From positions 1 to 61,633 of the forward strand of contig JAAFJT010000017.1 in NCBI GenBank assembly GCA_013298955.1: 61,633 nt of DNA, in the 5' to 3' direction. Each line of letters begins with the position of its first letter. The stretch's first letter is position 1. Position numbers and translations under genes: made by a program. This document shows positions 16,716-24,750 of the stretch, piece after piece. The notes beneath the pieces were generated by a model. The model ran no database searches. It was not told the origin of the DNA and worked only from the letters and a program-made list of their open reading frames with translations. The stretch is from Chitinophagales bacterium. GTDB lineage: Bacteria > Bacteroidota > Bacteroidia > Chitinophagales > Saprospiraceae.

Positions 16716-17786
16716 TTACGCATTGCGATTAATACAATTCAAATCTTCAAAAGCCGCTTTCAACCTATCTGCAAACGTTTTTTCGCCAGCTCTTAACCAT
16801 TTGCGGGGGTCATATGCGTTTTTATTGGGTTTATCCGCCCCTTCAGGATTGCCGATTTGCCCCTGCATATAAGCGCGTTTGCCCTCATAATAATTCCGAA
16901 CACCGTCCCAATACGCCCACTGCATATCGGTATCAATGTTCATTTTGATAGCACCATACTCAATCGCTTCCCGAATTTCCGCCCGACTCGAACCAGAACC
17001 GCCATGAAAAACGAAATTAATCGGTAAATCGCCTGTTTTAAACTTCTCTTTGATGAAATCTTGCGAATTTTTCAAAATAATCGGTTGTAATTTGACATTA
17101 CCGGGTTTATAAACGCCATGAACATTGCCAAATGCCGCCGCAATCGTGAAATTAGGCGAAATCTTGCTCAACTCTTCATACGCATGCGCCACTTCCGAAG
17201 GTTGCGTGTAAAGTTTAGAAGAATCGACATCAGAATTATCAACGCCATCTTCTTCGCCACCTGTTACACCCAATTCAATTTCGAGCGTCATGCCCATTTT
17301 CGCCATCCGTTTCAAATATTTTTTGCAAATTTCAATATTTTCTTCCAAAGGCTCTTCGGACAAATCCAACATATGAGAACTATACAAAGATTGACCGCGC
17401 AATTTGTGAAACGTTTCGCCCGCTTCCAACAAGCCATCCACCCAAGGCAATAATTTTTTCGCACAATGGTCTGTATGCAAAATCACGGTTACACCATACG
17501 CTTTCGCCATCGTATGAACGTGCATTGCACCCGAAATCCCACCCAAAATCGCTGCTTTTTGGTCTTTATTCGACAAACTGCTGCCTGCATTAAACAGCGC
17601 ACCACCATTGGAAAACTGAATAATCACAGGAGAATTAACGGCTTTCGCTGATTCCAACACTGCATTTACGGAGCTTGTGCCAATCACATTGACCGCAGGT
17701 AACGCAAAATTATTGGCATTAGCGTAGTTAAACAAGTCTGTCACTTCTTGTCCATGCAGCACGCCTGCTCTGAATTTAGTAGCCAT
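16716..17786 (-). CDS. fbaA: class II fructose-bisphosphate aldolase
   Basis: A 356-residue zinc aldolase that cleaves fructose 1,6-bisphosphate to dihydroxyacetone phosphate and glyceraldehyde 3-phosphate in glycolysis, and the reverse in gluconeogenesis. The length and sequence match the FbaA (class IIA) subgroup: ALPAVNVIGTSSVNAVLE near the start, the HTDHCAKKLLPWVDG metal and active-site stretch, FGNVHGVYKPGNVKL, and FVFHGGSGSS for phosphate binding. The next gene on the same strand is trxB, 350 bases upstream, with two family D palindromes between, so it is probably a separate transcription unit. Confidence 0.97.
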   Translation of the reverse strand: MATKFRAGVLHGQEVTDLFNYANANNFALPAVNVIGTSSVNAVLESAKAVNSPVIIQFSNGGALFNAGSSLSNKDQKAAILGGISGAMHVHTMAKAYGVTVILHTDHCAKKLLPWVDGLLEAGETFHKLRGQSLYSSHMLDLSEEPLEENIEICKKYLKRMAKMGMTLEIELGVTGGEEDGVDNSDVDSSKLYTQPSEVAHAYEELSKISPNFTIAAAFGNVHGVYKPGNVKLQPIILKNSQDFIKEKFKTGDLPINFVFHGGSGSSRAEIREAIEYGAIKMNIDTDMQWAYWDGVRNYYEGKRAYMQGQIGNPEGADKPNKNAYDPRKWLRAGEKTFADRLKAAFEDLNCINRNA

Positions 17787-17864
17787 AATTTAAATATATT
17801 TTTTTGATAAATAATTGATTGTCAATAGATTAAATTTTTTTTATTGATATTCAAAAATTTTCCA

Positions 17865-17990
17865 TTGGAAATTTTTGAAATAGGATGCTGATGATTGGAA
17901 GGATTTTGGGGATTGAAAAACGTCAATGAGCACTCAAAACATCCTTGCAATCCTTCAAATCATAAGCATCCTATTTCAAAAATTTTCCAA
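17865..17990. repeat. palindromic repeat family D, copy 1
   Basis: A 126-base imperfect palindrome with outer arms TTGGAAATTTTTGAAATAGG and CCTATTTCAAAAATTTTCCAA; the loop holds GAAAAACGTCAATGAGCACT. It fills the gap between fbaA and trxB together with copy 2. Confidence 0.9.
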
Positions 17991-18116
17991 TTGGAAATTT
18001 TTGAAATAGGATGCTTATGATTGGAGGGATTTTGGGGATTGAAAAACGTCAATGAGCACTCAAAACATCCTTGCAATCCTTCAAATCATAAGCATCTTAT
18101 TTCAAAAATTTTCCAA
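17991..18116. repeat. palindromic repeat family D, copy 2, tandem with copy 1
   Basis: Directly abuts copy 1 and is nearly identical to it over 126 bases, including the loop, which suggests recent tandem duplication. The gap between fbaA and trxB holds little else. Confidence 0.9.
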
Positions 18117-18137
18117 TTGATATTGTATTGATAAAAA

Positions 18138-19070
18138 TCAATGGATATTTCGGGATGCTAAGTAGCGTTCTGCATCCAAAGCCGCCATACAACCCGTTCC
18201 CGCAGCCGTCACCGCTTGCCGATACACCTTATCTTGTGCATCGCCCGCCACAAAAACACCTTTAATATTTGTCCGAGTACTGCCCGCTTTTGCTTTCAAA
18301 TACCCCGTTTCATCCATATTTAAAATATTTTTGAACATGCCTGTATTCGGTTCATGCCCAATCGCAACGAAAAAACCACTCGCTGCAATTTCGGAGACGA
18401 CACCCGTTTGATTATTGCGCACTTTTGCGCCCGTAACTTCCTCTGTACCCAAGACTTCCAACGTTTCAGTATGCCAATGCACTTTCAAATTTGGTGTATT
18501 TAAAACCCTTTGTTGCATGATTTTGGAAGCCCGCAACACATCGCGCCGCACCAAAAGATGCACTTCCGTACAAAGTTTTGCCAAATAAGTCGCTTCTTCC
18601 GCCGCCGTATCGCCGCCGCCCACCACAATCACTGGTTTTTTACGGAAAAAGAAACCATCGCAAACTGCACAGGCAGAAACGCCCTTATTCCACAAGCGGT
18701 GTTCGGATTCCAACCCAAGCCATTTCGCACTCGCGCCCGTACACACAATGATTGTATGTGCTTGAATTTCAGTACCTTCTTCATTATAAACTTTGTGTAT
18801 TTTTCCAGAAAAATCCACTCGAACAATCATTTCATAACGGATTTCCGTCCCAAAACGTTCAGCTTGTCGCTTCAAATCTTCCATCAATTGCGGACCCATA
18901 ATCGAATCGGGATAGCCCGGAAAATTTTCAACATCGTTGGTAATCATCAATTGACCACCAGGGTCTTTGCCCGTGTATAACACAGGCTGCATGCCCGCCC
19001 GCGCTGCGTAAATCGCTGCCGTATAACCCGCAGGTCCCGAACCAATAATTAAACATTTCAAAATTTGCAT
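18138..19070 (-). CDS. trxB: thioredoxin-disulfide reductase
   Basis: A 310-residue FAD/NADPH flavoenzyme that reduces thioredoxin. The FAD-binding GSGPAGYTAAIYAARAG is at the N-terminus, the redox-active CAVC is near residue 135 (GVSACAVCDGFFF), the NADPH-binding GGGDTAAEEATYLAKL follows, and the C-terminus has the FAD motif GVFVAGDAQD. Length and layout are those of the low-molecular-weight bacterial TrxB. It is transcribed alone from a promoter near 19134-19141. Confidence 0.97.
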   Translation of the reverse strand: MQILKCLIIGSGPAGYTAAIYAARAGMQPVLYTGKDPGGQLMITNDVENFPGYPDSIMGPQLMEDLKRQAERFGTEIRYEMIVRVDFSGKIHKVYNEEGTEIQAHTIIVCTGASAKWLGLESEHRLWNKGVSACAVCDGFFFRKKPVIVVGGGDTAAEEATYLAKLCTEVHLLVRRDVLRASKIMQQRVLNTPNLKVHWHTETLEVLGTEEVTGAKVRNNQTGVVSEIAASGFFVAIGHEPNTGMFKNILNMDETGYLKAKAGSTRTNIKGVFVAGDAQDKVYRQAVTAAGTGCMAALDAERYLASRNIH

Positions 19071-19502
19071 ATATCAAATCCAATTTTTTGAAAAAATGGG
19101 CGTATTCAACAAGGTGTTGAGCCAAAAAGTGTGCAAAGATAGTATTTATTGATTTATTACACCACATTTTCTTTTGAACTGATAAAAGTTGAATCTTGCT
19201 GTATCCATTTTCCAACTCAAATCGCCGTTAACAGGAATAGTATCCAAATCCAATATCGATTTGGTGCAAACTATAACTGATATCGCCGACTAAAACCGTA
19301 GGTGGCGAATTTTGCCCAAACAATGCAAGTGGATTTAAGCGGATTTGCCAAAGACGTGGCAAGGGAATACATATACGCGCTCGTCATCAATCGCATTTAT
19401 CCGAATCGTATCGTTCCTGAATTTCGGAAGGTAAAATCATTAGTGTAAGATTTAGGCACGAAATGACTTTTTTTATTTTTTTTAAAAAAAAGTGCAAAAA
19501 AA
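19071..19502. other. intergenic stretch with no supported gene
   Basis: The region between trxB and the tRNA-Phe promoter. It contains the trxB -7 box and a 41-codon plus-strand frame at 19324-19449 that has no recognisable family, no promoter and no ribosome-site context. I see no palindromic repeat here, which is unusual for this window. It may be the remnant of a decayed gene. Confidence 0.4.
19134..19141 (-). promoter_or_regulatory. -7 promoter box of trxB
   Basis: Reads TATCTTTG on the minus strand, an exact TAnnTTTG match, 63 bases before the trxB ATG. The -33 element is imperfect (TGTG in place of TTTG). Confidence 0.5.
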
Positions 19503-19535
19503 TTTGCATCTTTCATCAAAAGCATTGTACATTTG
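19503..19535 (+). promoter_or_regulatory. promoter of tRNA-Phe
   Basis: TTTG at 19503-19506, 21 bases, then TACATTTG at 19528-19535. This is a full Bacteroidota-type promoter about 20 bases upstream of the mature tRNA. Confidence 0.75.
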
Positions 19536-19555
19536 CACCGCGATTAGCAACAAGC

Positions 19556-19628
19556 GGTATCTTAGCTCAGTTGGTAGAGCAAAGGACTGAAAATCCTTGT
19601 GTCCGCGGTTCGATTCCGCGAGATACCA
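19556..19628 (+). tRNA. tRNA-Phe (anticodon GAA)
   Basis: A 73-base cloverleaf: acceptor GGTATCT paired with AGATACC, D-arm from GCTC, anticodon loop CTGAAAA between AAGGA and TCCTT, T-arm CGCGG-TTCGATT-CCGCG, discriminator A. CCA is not encoded. Confidence 0.96.
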
Positions 19629-19633
19629 CTCTA

Positions 19634-19668
19634 AATGCCCGTTTTTCAAAACGGGCATTTTTTATTTT
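19634..19668 (+). terminator. intrinsic terminator of tRNA-Phe
   Basis: The hairpin AATGCCCGTTTT-TCA-AAACGGGCATT is followed by a T-rich tail, 6 bases after the tRNA. Confidence 0.85.
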
Positions 19669-19704
19669 TAAAAACTATTTTTTTGGCAAGTTATTGATTT
19701 TAAA

Positions 19705-19770
19705 ATGATTACAAATTTTCAAAAGATACATCATCCTTTTTGTTCGGTCACATCGAGCAAACAGGATTGA
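19705..19770 (+). CDS. hisL: candidate histidine leader peptide
   Basis: A 21-codon frame between the tRNA-Phe terminator and hisG, beginning with ATG at 19705 and ending with TGA. It contains two consecutive histidine codons (CAT CAT, 19729-19734). The codons are placed just ahead of stem segment 1 of the attenuator, so a ribosome stalled on them would cover that segment. Two histidines are fewer than in enterobacterial HisL peptides, and no promoter of consensus form was found upstream, so translation of the peptide is inferred from the RNA folding logic and not proved. Confidence 0.55.
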   Translation: MITNFQKIHHPFCSVTSSKQD

Positions 19771-19846
19771 TATTTGGAAAAAATAGTATTTTTCAATCAT
19801 TATCAAAAGAGGTTTACTCGGGCTACCGATTAAACCTCTTTTTTTT
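19739..19846 (+). promoter_or_regulatory. his operon attenuator with alternative stems
   Basis: Segment 1 (19739-19746, TTTGTTCG) pairs with segment 2 (19754-19761, CGAGCAAA). Segment 2 plus one base (19754-19762, CGAGCAAAC) can instead pair with segment 3 (19812-19820, GTTTACTCG, eight of nine pairs). Segment 3 is part of the terminator stem AAAAGAGGTTTA / TAAACCTCTTTT (19805-19816 with 19831-19842), which is followed by T residues. The terminator ends 27 bases before the hisG ATG, so transcription must be able to read through it. This is the classical 1:2, 2:3, 3:4 layout. Confidence 0.65.
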
Positions 19847-19873
19847 GTTACACCAATTAATTTCATACAAATC

Positions 19874-20737
19874 ATGGCAAAACGATTGCGGATTGCAGTT
19901 CAAAAATCAGGAAGGTTGAGTGAAATCTCTCTCTCGCTCCTTGAAGAATGTGGTATTAAACTCAAAAACAATGGCAAAGGAACGCTTTTAGCGTCGGCTT
20001 CTAATTTTCCATTGGACATTCTCTATCTTAGAGATGACGATATTCCACAATATGTGGAAGACGGAACGGCGGATTTAGGGATTTTAGGCGAAAATGTCGT
20101 TGCGGAGAGTGGGGTAATCGTCAAAACGCTTAAAAAATTGGATTTTGGTCGTTGCCGCCTTTCGTTGGCAGTGCCAAGAAATGTGGATTATCAGGATTTG
20201 AATTGGTTCAATGGAAAAAGGATTGCAACTTCCTACCCCAATCTATTGAAAAAATTTATGGTTGAAAATCATATTAAAGCAGAAGTGCATACGATTAGTG
20301 GTTCGGTGGAAATCGCGCCGAATATTGGTTTGGCGGATGCGATTTGTGATTTGGTGAGTTCGGGCAGCACGTTGTTGAGCAACGGGTTGAAAGAAGTGGA
20401 GATTTTATTTAAATCGGAAGCCGTCATGGTTGCGAATCAAAATATAGATGCAGCGGGTTTGCAAATTTTAAACAAATTGTTGTTTCGATTAGATGCAGTG
20501 ATGACTGCCAAAAACAACAAATACATTATTTTGAACGCGCCAAATGAATCGGTTTCGGGCATTATCAGCGTTCTGCCGGGCATTAAAAGTCCGACAGTTG
20601 TGCCTTTGGCGGCAAAAGGTTGGTCTGCGATACATTCTGTTTTAAATGAAGAACAATTTTGGGACGTGATTGATGACTTGAAAAGCAAAGGCGCACAAGG
20701 CATTTTGGTCATTCCAATCGAAAAAATGATTGTTTAG
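19874..20737 (+). CDS. hisG: ATP phosphoribosyltransferase (long form)
   Basis: A 287-residue HisG_L enzyme that catalyses the first step of histidine synthesis, joining ATP and phosphoribosyl pyrophosphate. It begins with RIAVQKSGRLSEISLSLLEECG, has the LYLRDDDIPQYVEDGTADLGI segment and the PRPP-binding loop near DAICDLVSSGSTLLSNGL, and ends with the regulatory ACT-like domain (SPTVVPLAAKGWSAIHSVL), the site of histidine feedback in long-form enzymes. It is the first gene of a hisGDC run and sits 27 bases after the leader terminator, so it is probably controlled by attenuation as well as by feedback inhibition. Confidence 0.97.
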   Translation: MAKRLRIAVQKSGRLSEISLSLLEECGIKLKNNGKGTLLASASNFPLDILYLRDDDIPQYVEDGTADLGILGENVVAESGVIVKTLKKLDFGRCRLSLAVPRNVDYQDLNWFNGKRIATSYPNLLKKFMVENHIKAEVHTISGSVEIAPNIGLADAICDLVSSGSTLLSNGLKEVEILFKSEAVMVANQNIDAAGLQILNKLLFRLDAVMTAKNNKYIILNAPNESVSGIISVLPGIKSPTVVPLAAKGWSAIHSVLNEEQFWDVIDDLKSKGAQGILVIPIEKMIV

Positions 20738-20740
20738 TTA

Positions 20741-20822
20741 ACACATAGGGCACATAGATTTCATAGAACACATAGACAATACTATACTATGTGTCCTATG
20801 AAGCCTATGTGTCCTATGTGTT
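20741..20822. repeat. palindromic repeat family E, copy 1
   Basis: Arms ACACATAGGGCACATAG and CTATGTGTCCTATGTGT around an AATACTATACTATG centre. It fills the space between hisG and hisD within the operon. Confidence 0.85.
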
Positions 20823-20837
20823 TCAAAATAGATAAAA

Positions 20838-22109
20838 ATGAAAATTTATAAAAAACTTCCTACATCGCTCCAAAGTGTTGTTTTAAAACGACCTATTTTA
20901 GAAACTAAAAATTTAACGGAATCGGTTTCAAAAATTTTAGCTGATATTCAAGTCCATGGCGATACAGCTGTTCAAAAGTATGCTGCCCAATTTGATAAAA
21001 GTCATTTAAGCCATTTTGAGGCAACTGATGTCGAAATAAAAAAGGCTGTCACTGGGTTAGATTCAGCATTAAAATCGGCGATTAACGTTGCATATCAGAA
21101 TATTATGCGGTTTCACCAAACGCAGCAAGCTAAAATTGAATATGTTGAAACCATGCAAGGTGTGATTTGTTATCGAAAATCAGTTGGGATTGAACGGGTG
21201 GGATTGTACATTCCGGGTGGTACGGCTCCACTTTTTTCAACGGTTTTAATGTTAGGGATTCCTGCGGTGATGGCTGGTTGTAAACAAATTGTGTTGTGTA
21301 CGCCGCCTTCTGCGGATGGCACGATTCATCCCGCGATTTTATATGCGGCGCAATTGATTGGTATTACCCAAATTTTTAAAATTGGCGGCGTTCAAGCGAT
21401 TGGCGCAATGGCTTATGGGACGCAAACCGTTCCAAAAGTGTTTAAAATTTTCGGACCGGGCAATCAATACGTGACTTGTGCGAAACAATTTGTTGCAAAT
21501 CAAGGCGTTGCAATTGATATGCCTGCGGGTCCGTCCGAAGTATTAGTGATTGCAGATGATACGGCGCACCCAGATTTTGTTGCCGCAGATTTGCTTTCGC
21601 AAGCAGAACATGGCATGGATAGCCAAGTAGTTTTGGTGACATTGAGCGATGATTGTTTGCAAAAAGTATTACAATCTATTGATAATCAATTAGATAAATT
21701 GCCCCGAAAAGCGATTGCAAAAAAGGCTTTGGAAAATAGCGTTGCGATTGTTGCGGCAAATTATGCCGAAGCGATGGATATTTCTAATGAGTACGCGCCC
21801 GAACATTTGATTTTAGCGACGCAAAATGCGAGTCTTTTGGCGGAACAAGTGGTCAATGCAGGTTCTGTTTTTTTGGGTCATTACTCGCCTGAATCAGTGG
21901 GTGATTACGCTTCTGGGACGAATCATACGTTGCCAACGAATGGTTTTGCGCGCGTTGCAGGCGGCGTTTCATTGGATAGTTTTGTCAAAAAGATTACATT
22001 TCAAGAACTTACGTATAATGGTTTAAAAAATATTGCTCCGACGGTCATTTGTATGGCAGAAGCAGAACAATTACAAGCACATGCTGAAGCGGTTCGCATT
22101 CGACTCTAA
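20838..22109 (+). CDS. hisD: histidinol dehydrogenase
   Basis: A 423-residue zinc enzyme performing the last two oxidations of histidine synthesis, histidinol to histidine, with NAD. Signatures include VGLYIPGGTAPLFSTVLMLGIPA, the GPGNQYVTCAKQFV stretch, and DMPAGPSEVLVIADDTAHPDFVAADLLSQAEHG, which holds zinc and catalytic residues, followed by NEYAPEHL and GDYASGTNHTLPT. Full length. It lies between hisG and hisC; the two flanking gaps are both occupied by family E palindromes. Confidence 0.97.
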   Translation: MKIYKKLPTSLQSVVLKRPILETKNLTESVSKILADIQVHGDTAVQKYAAQFDKSHLSHFEATDVEIKKAVTGLDSALKSAINVAYQNIMRFHQTQQAKIEYVETMQGVICYRKSVGIERVGLYIPGGTAPLFSTVLMLGIPAVMAGCKQIVLCTPPSADGTIHPAILYAAQLIGITQIFKIGGVQAIGAMAYGTQTVPKVFKIFGPGNQYVTCAKQFVANQGVAIDMPAGPSEVLVIADDTAHPDFVAADLLSQAEHGMDSQVVLVTLSDDCLQKVLQSIDNQLDKLPRKAIAKKALENSVAIVAANYAEAMDISNEYAPEHLILATQNASLLAEQVVNAGSVFLGHYSPESVGDYASGTNHTLPTNGFARVAGGVSLDSFVKKITFQELTYNGLKNIAPTVICMAEAEQLQAHAEAVRIRL

Positions 22110-22121
22110 ACTTGGATTGTT

Positions 22122-22279
22122 AAAACACATAGAGTACATAGATTCCATAGGACACATAGGGCAATCTTTTCTATTTTTGTTTATTTAAGATGTAAACAAT
22201 TGAATCAAAAGATTGAAATGAAAGCATGGAATAATCGCCTCTATGTGTCCTATGAAAGCTATGTGTCCTATGTGTTTAA
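22122..22279. repeat. palindromic repeat family E, copy 2
   Basis: Arms AAAACACATAGAGTACATAG and CTATGTGTCCTATGTGTTT enclose a longer, less structured loop of about 90 bases. It separates hisD from hisC. Confidence 0.8.
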
Positions 22280-22308
22280 AAACATAATAATAAAAAAACA
22301 ATTCAAAA

Positions 22309-23343
22309 ATGAATATCAATCAATTAGTTAGAAAAAATATTCTTCATTTAAAACCTTATTCCTCTGCCCGCGATGAATTTAAAGGCGATGCAAGTGTGTT
22401 TTTAGATGCCAATGAAAACCCATATGATAATGGCTTGAATCGCTATCCTGACCCGTTAGCCTTGTCTGTAAAAGCGTTGATTTCAAAACAAAAAAACATT
22501 CCTGTTGAACAAATTTTTACAGGAAATGGGAGTGATGAAGTTATTGATGTCTTGGTTCGTGTGTTTTGTGAACCGCGTATTGACCATATTATCACCTTGC
22601 CGCCAACTTATGGCATGTATGAAGTCAGTGCGGATACCGCAGATGTCACCGTTCATAAAATTGCTTTGAATGCTGATTTTCAACCAAATACCCATGAAAT
22701 ATTGAGTCATATGAATAATCATTCTAAGATTTTATTTATATGTAGTCCCAATAATCCAACAGGTAATTCCATTCATTTGGAAACGATTGTCACTTTGCTC
22801 GAACAATTTACAGGCATTGTAGCGATAGATGAAGCCTATATTGATTTTTCAAATAAAACATCTTGTTTGAAAATGTTGGAGCAATATCCCAATTTGGTCA
22901 TCATGCAGACGTTTTCAAAAGCATGGGGTTTGGCGGGGATTCGGTTGGGGATGGCATTTGCGAGTCGGACGATTATTGATTTGATGAATAAAGTCAAACC
23001 ACCTTACAATATCAATCAATTGACGCAAAAAGTGGCTTTACAAGCCCTTACGCAAGTGGAAAAAACAAATAAGAAAATTCAAGCGATTTTGAAACAACGC
23101 GCTTTTTTGGAAAAACAATTGAACCAAATGGATACCGTTGAAAAAGTATATCCAAGCGATACCAATTTTTTGTTGGTTAAAACCAAAAATGCCAATGAAT
23201 TATATCAATTTTTAGTTAAAAACGGTATTATTGTGCGCAATCGTTCCAATATTTTGCTTTGTGAAGATTGTTTGCGTGTCACTGTTGGCACCGCAATCGA
23301 AAATAAAATATTATTAAAAGCATGGAAATCCTTTAAAAATTAG
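22309..23343 (+). CDS. hisC: histidinol-phosphate aminotransferase
   Basis: A 344-residue fold-type I PLP aminotransferase making histidinol phosphate from imidazole acetol phosphate and glutamate. The N-terminal LDANENPYDN, the ICSPNNPTGN motif, the VAIDEAYIDF strand, and the PLP lysine in QTFSKAWGLAGIRLG are all present, and the late VRNRSNILLCEDCLRVTVGT motif is typical of HisC. It ends the hisGDC run; hisB and the later genes are not in the window, since the next gene is convergent. Confidence 0.96.
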   Translation: MNINQLVRKNILHLKPYSSARDEFKGDASVFLDANENPYDNGLNRYPDPLALSVKALISKQKNIPVEQIFTGNGSDEVIDVLVRVFCEPRIDHIITLPPTYGMYEVSADTADVTVHKIALNADFQPNTHEILSHMNNHSKILFICSPNNPTGNSIHLETIVTLLEQFTGIVAIDEAYIDFSNKTSCLKMLEQYPNLVIMQTFSKAWGLAGIRLGMAFASRTIIDLMNKVKPPYNINQLTQKVALQALTQVEKTNKKIQAILKQRAFLEKQLNQMDTVEKVYPSDTNFLLVKTKNANELYQFLVKNGIIVRNRSNILLCEDCLRVTVGTAIENKILLKAWKSFKN

Positions 23344-23414
23344 TAGTTGGGAAATTTATTTCCCGCAAAATACTAAAAAGAATACGGCTAAAAGGTTGAC
23401 TTTCAAGGTAGTAT

Positions 23415-23447
23415 AACGTTTGGAGGGTTTCAAACCCTCCAAACGTT
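23415..23447. repeat. palindromic repeat family F, copy 1
   Basis: A 33-base palindrome, AACGTTTGGAGGG around TTTCAAA and CCCTCCAAACGTT. It lies between the convergent hisC gene and the 325-residue gene and may terminate either. The flank TAAAAGGTTGACTTTCAAGG also recurs at copy 3 (59756 onward). Just upstream, 23341-23366 resembles half of family H. Confidence 0.9.
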
Positions 23448-23505
23448 GTGGTTGATTATTCAACATTACACTTACTATTGGAACACCATTCACCAAAGTA
23501 GTTCT

Positions 23506-24483
23506 TTAATTTTGTTGCGATTGCTCTGGAAATTTAAAAAGGCGTGCATTTTCTTTGTTCACGACTCTGGCTTTTTTCTCTAAAACGGGCATTTCACGCG
23601 GTGCTTCTTTCATCGGCGTATTAGGCAATTGTTCAATATATTCCCAAACGCCCTTTTTCAACAAAAAGGCTTCATACGTGCCGTCAGGCACTTGCACATA
23701 CGGAATGTCGGGGTTTCGAGAGGTGCCGGGCATCAAATGATCATAAACAATCATCCCCATTTCCTCATCATAATTGAAACGCATCGCCGCTTCGGATGAG
23801 TAAATTTGAATCAATCGTTTCGTAATCGTCTGTTTTTTATGGTCTTGCGGTTTGGTCGTGAAAACAGGCGCACCAAACGTAATTTTATTGCCTTTCAAGG
23901 TCAAAACATCACAAAGTTTCACTTTTTCGTAATCATCTTTGGCATTGAAACCAAATAAAAGATATTTCATTCCATCTTGAGATTTAAATTCTTTTAATTT
24001 GTAATACACACAACCAAACCATTTATCGGGATTTAAAACTTCATTTTCAGCCGTTAACAAAGAGGCAGATTGGTCTTTCAAAACAAAAAACTTTGATTTC
24101 GTTTGATTGTATTGAATGTAACCAAAATATTTAAATTCATTTCTATTTATAAACGTTTGAAACGTAATGATTCGGAACGAATAATCAGAAGGATATTGAA
24201 TCGAAACATTTTGCAATTTTTCAAAACGATAGGCAAAGGAACCATTGGTTTTCAAGGCTTCTGCAAAAACAAGGTTCAATTGTTCGCCTGCATTTCGACG
24301 AATTTCATCTTTGCCTGCGGTGGTGTCCCAAACCGCAATTGCGGCTAATTGCGCCATCGAATCTTCCATGACCGCCAATTTTTCAATATCTTTGGGTTTG
24401 ATAATGGGTAATTGGGGCGTTTTTTGAGCAAAAAGGAGCGAATTTGCCACAAAAAGCCAAGCGAATAGCAGTTTATTTCTCAT
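23506..24483 (-). CDS. exported protein of unknown function
   Basis: A 325-residue protein with a clear signal peptide (MRNKLLFAWLFVANSLLFAQ). The mature part starts with a KLAVMEDSMAQLA helix and continues as mostly beta-type sequence with many aromatic and charged residues (YFGYIQYNQTKSKFFVLKD, FGCVYYKLKEFKSQDGMKYLLFGF, MNFDE-type MRFNYDEEMGMIVYDHL). I do not recognise a named domain. Hydrophobic strands and the signal peptide suggest a periplasmic or outer-membrane location. It is a single gene between two convergent neighbours, with repeats on both sides. Confidence 0.7.
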   Translation of the reverse strand: MRNKLLFAWLFVANSLLFAQKTPQLPIIKPKDIEKLAVMEDSMAQLAAIAVWDTTAGKDEIRRNAGEQLNLVFAEALKTNGSFAYRFEKLQNVSIQYPSDYSFRIITFQTFINRNEFKYFGYIQYNQTKSKFFVLKDQSASLLTAENEVLNPDKWFGCVYYKLKEFKSQDGMKYLLFGFNAKDDYEKVKLCDVLTLKGNKITFGAPVFTTKPQDHKKQTITKRLIQIYSSEAAMRFNYDEEMGMIVYDHLMPGTSRNPDIPYVQVPDGTYEAFLLKKGVWEYIEQLPNTPMKEAPREMPVLEKKARVVNKENARLFKFPEQSQQN

Positions 24484-24588
24484 AATGAATTGGATTTTGA
24501 TGATTCAATTTTTGTGGCAATAACGTTGGAAGTGTGGATTTAGGTATCTTGGAAAGGGTCTTTTTTGTAGCGGCATTTTTAGAATTAG

Positions 24589-24750
24589 GATGTTTAGGAT
24601 TGGAAGCATAAAAAGGATATTTTGAATTTAAAACATCCTTTTTATCCTTCCAATTAGGCGTATAACAAATTTAGTAGTCGGGAAATAAATTTCCCGACTA
24701 CTAAATTTGTTATACACCCTTCTAATCCTAAACATACTCGTTCTAAAAAT
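24589..24750. repeat. family G-like palindrome with a family H palindrome beside it
   Basis: ATTAGGATGTTTAGGATTGG on the left and CTTCTAATCCTAAACATA on the right enclose two hairpins: one built from ATAAAAAGGAT and ATCCTTTTTAT, and the family H palindrome at 24661-24714. The layout looks like one repeat inserted into another. Confidence 0.7.
24661..24714. repeat. palindromic repeat family H
   Basis: A 54-base palindrome with nearly perfect 26-base arms: TATAACAAATTTAGTAGTCG, then GGAAA, and the complement ending ACTAAATTTGTTATA. A degenerate half-copy (TAGTAGTTGGGAAATTTATTTCCC) occurs just after hisC at 23341. Confidence 0.9.

Noticed and set aside
19739-19846. T-box riboswitch in the his leader
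   Set aside because: No T-box consensus sequence or specifier stem was found; the stems fit a translated-leader attenuator better.
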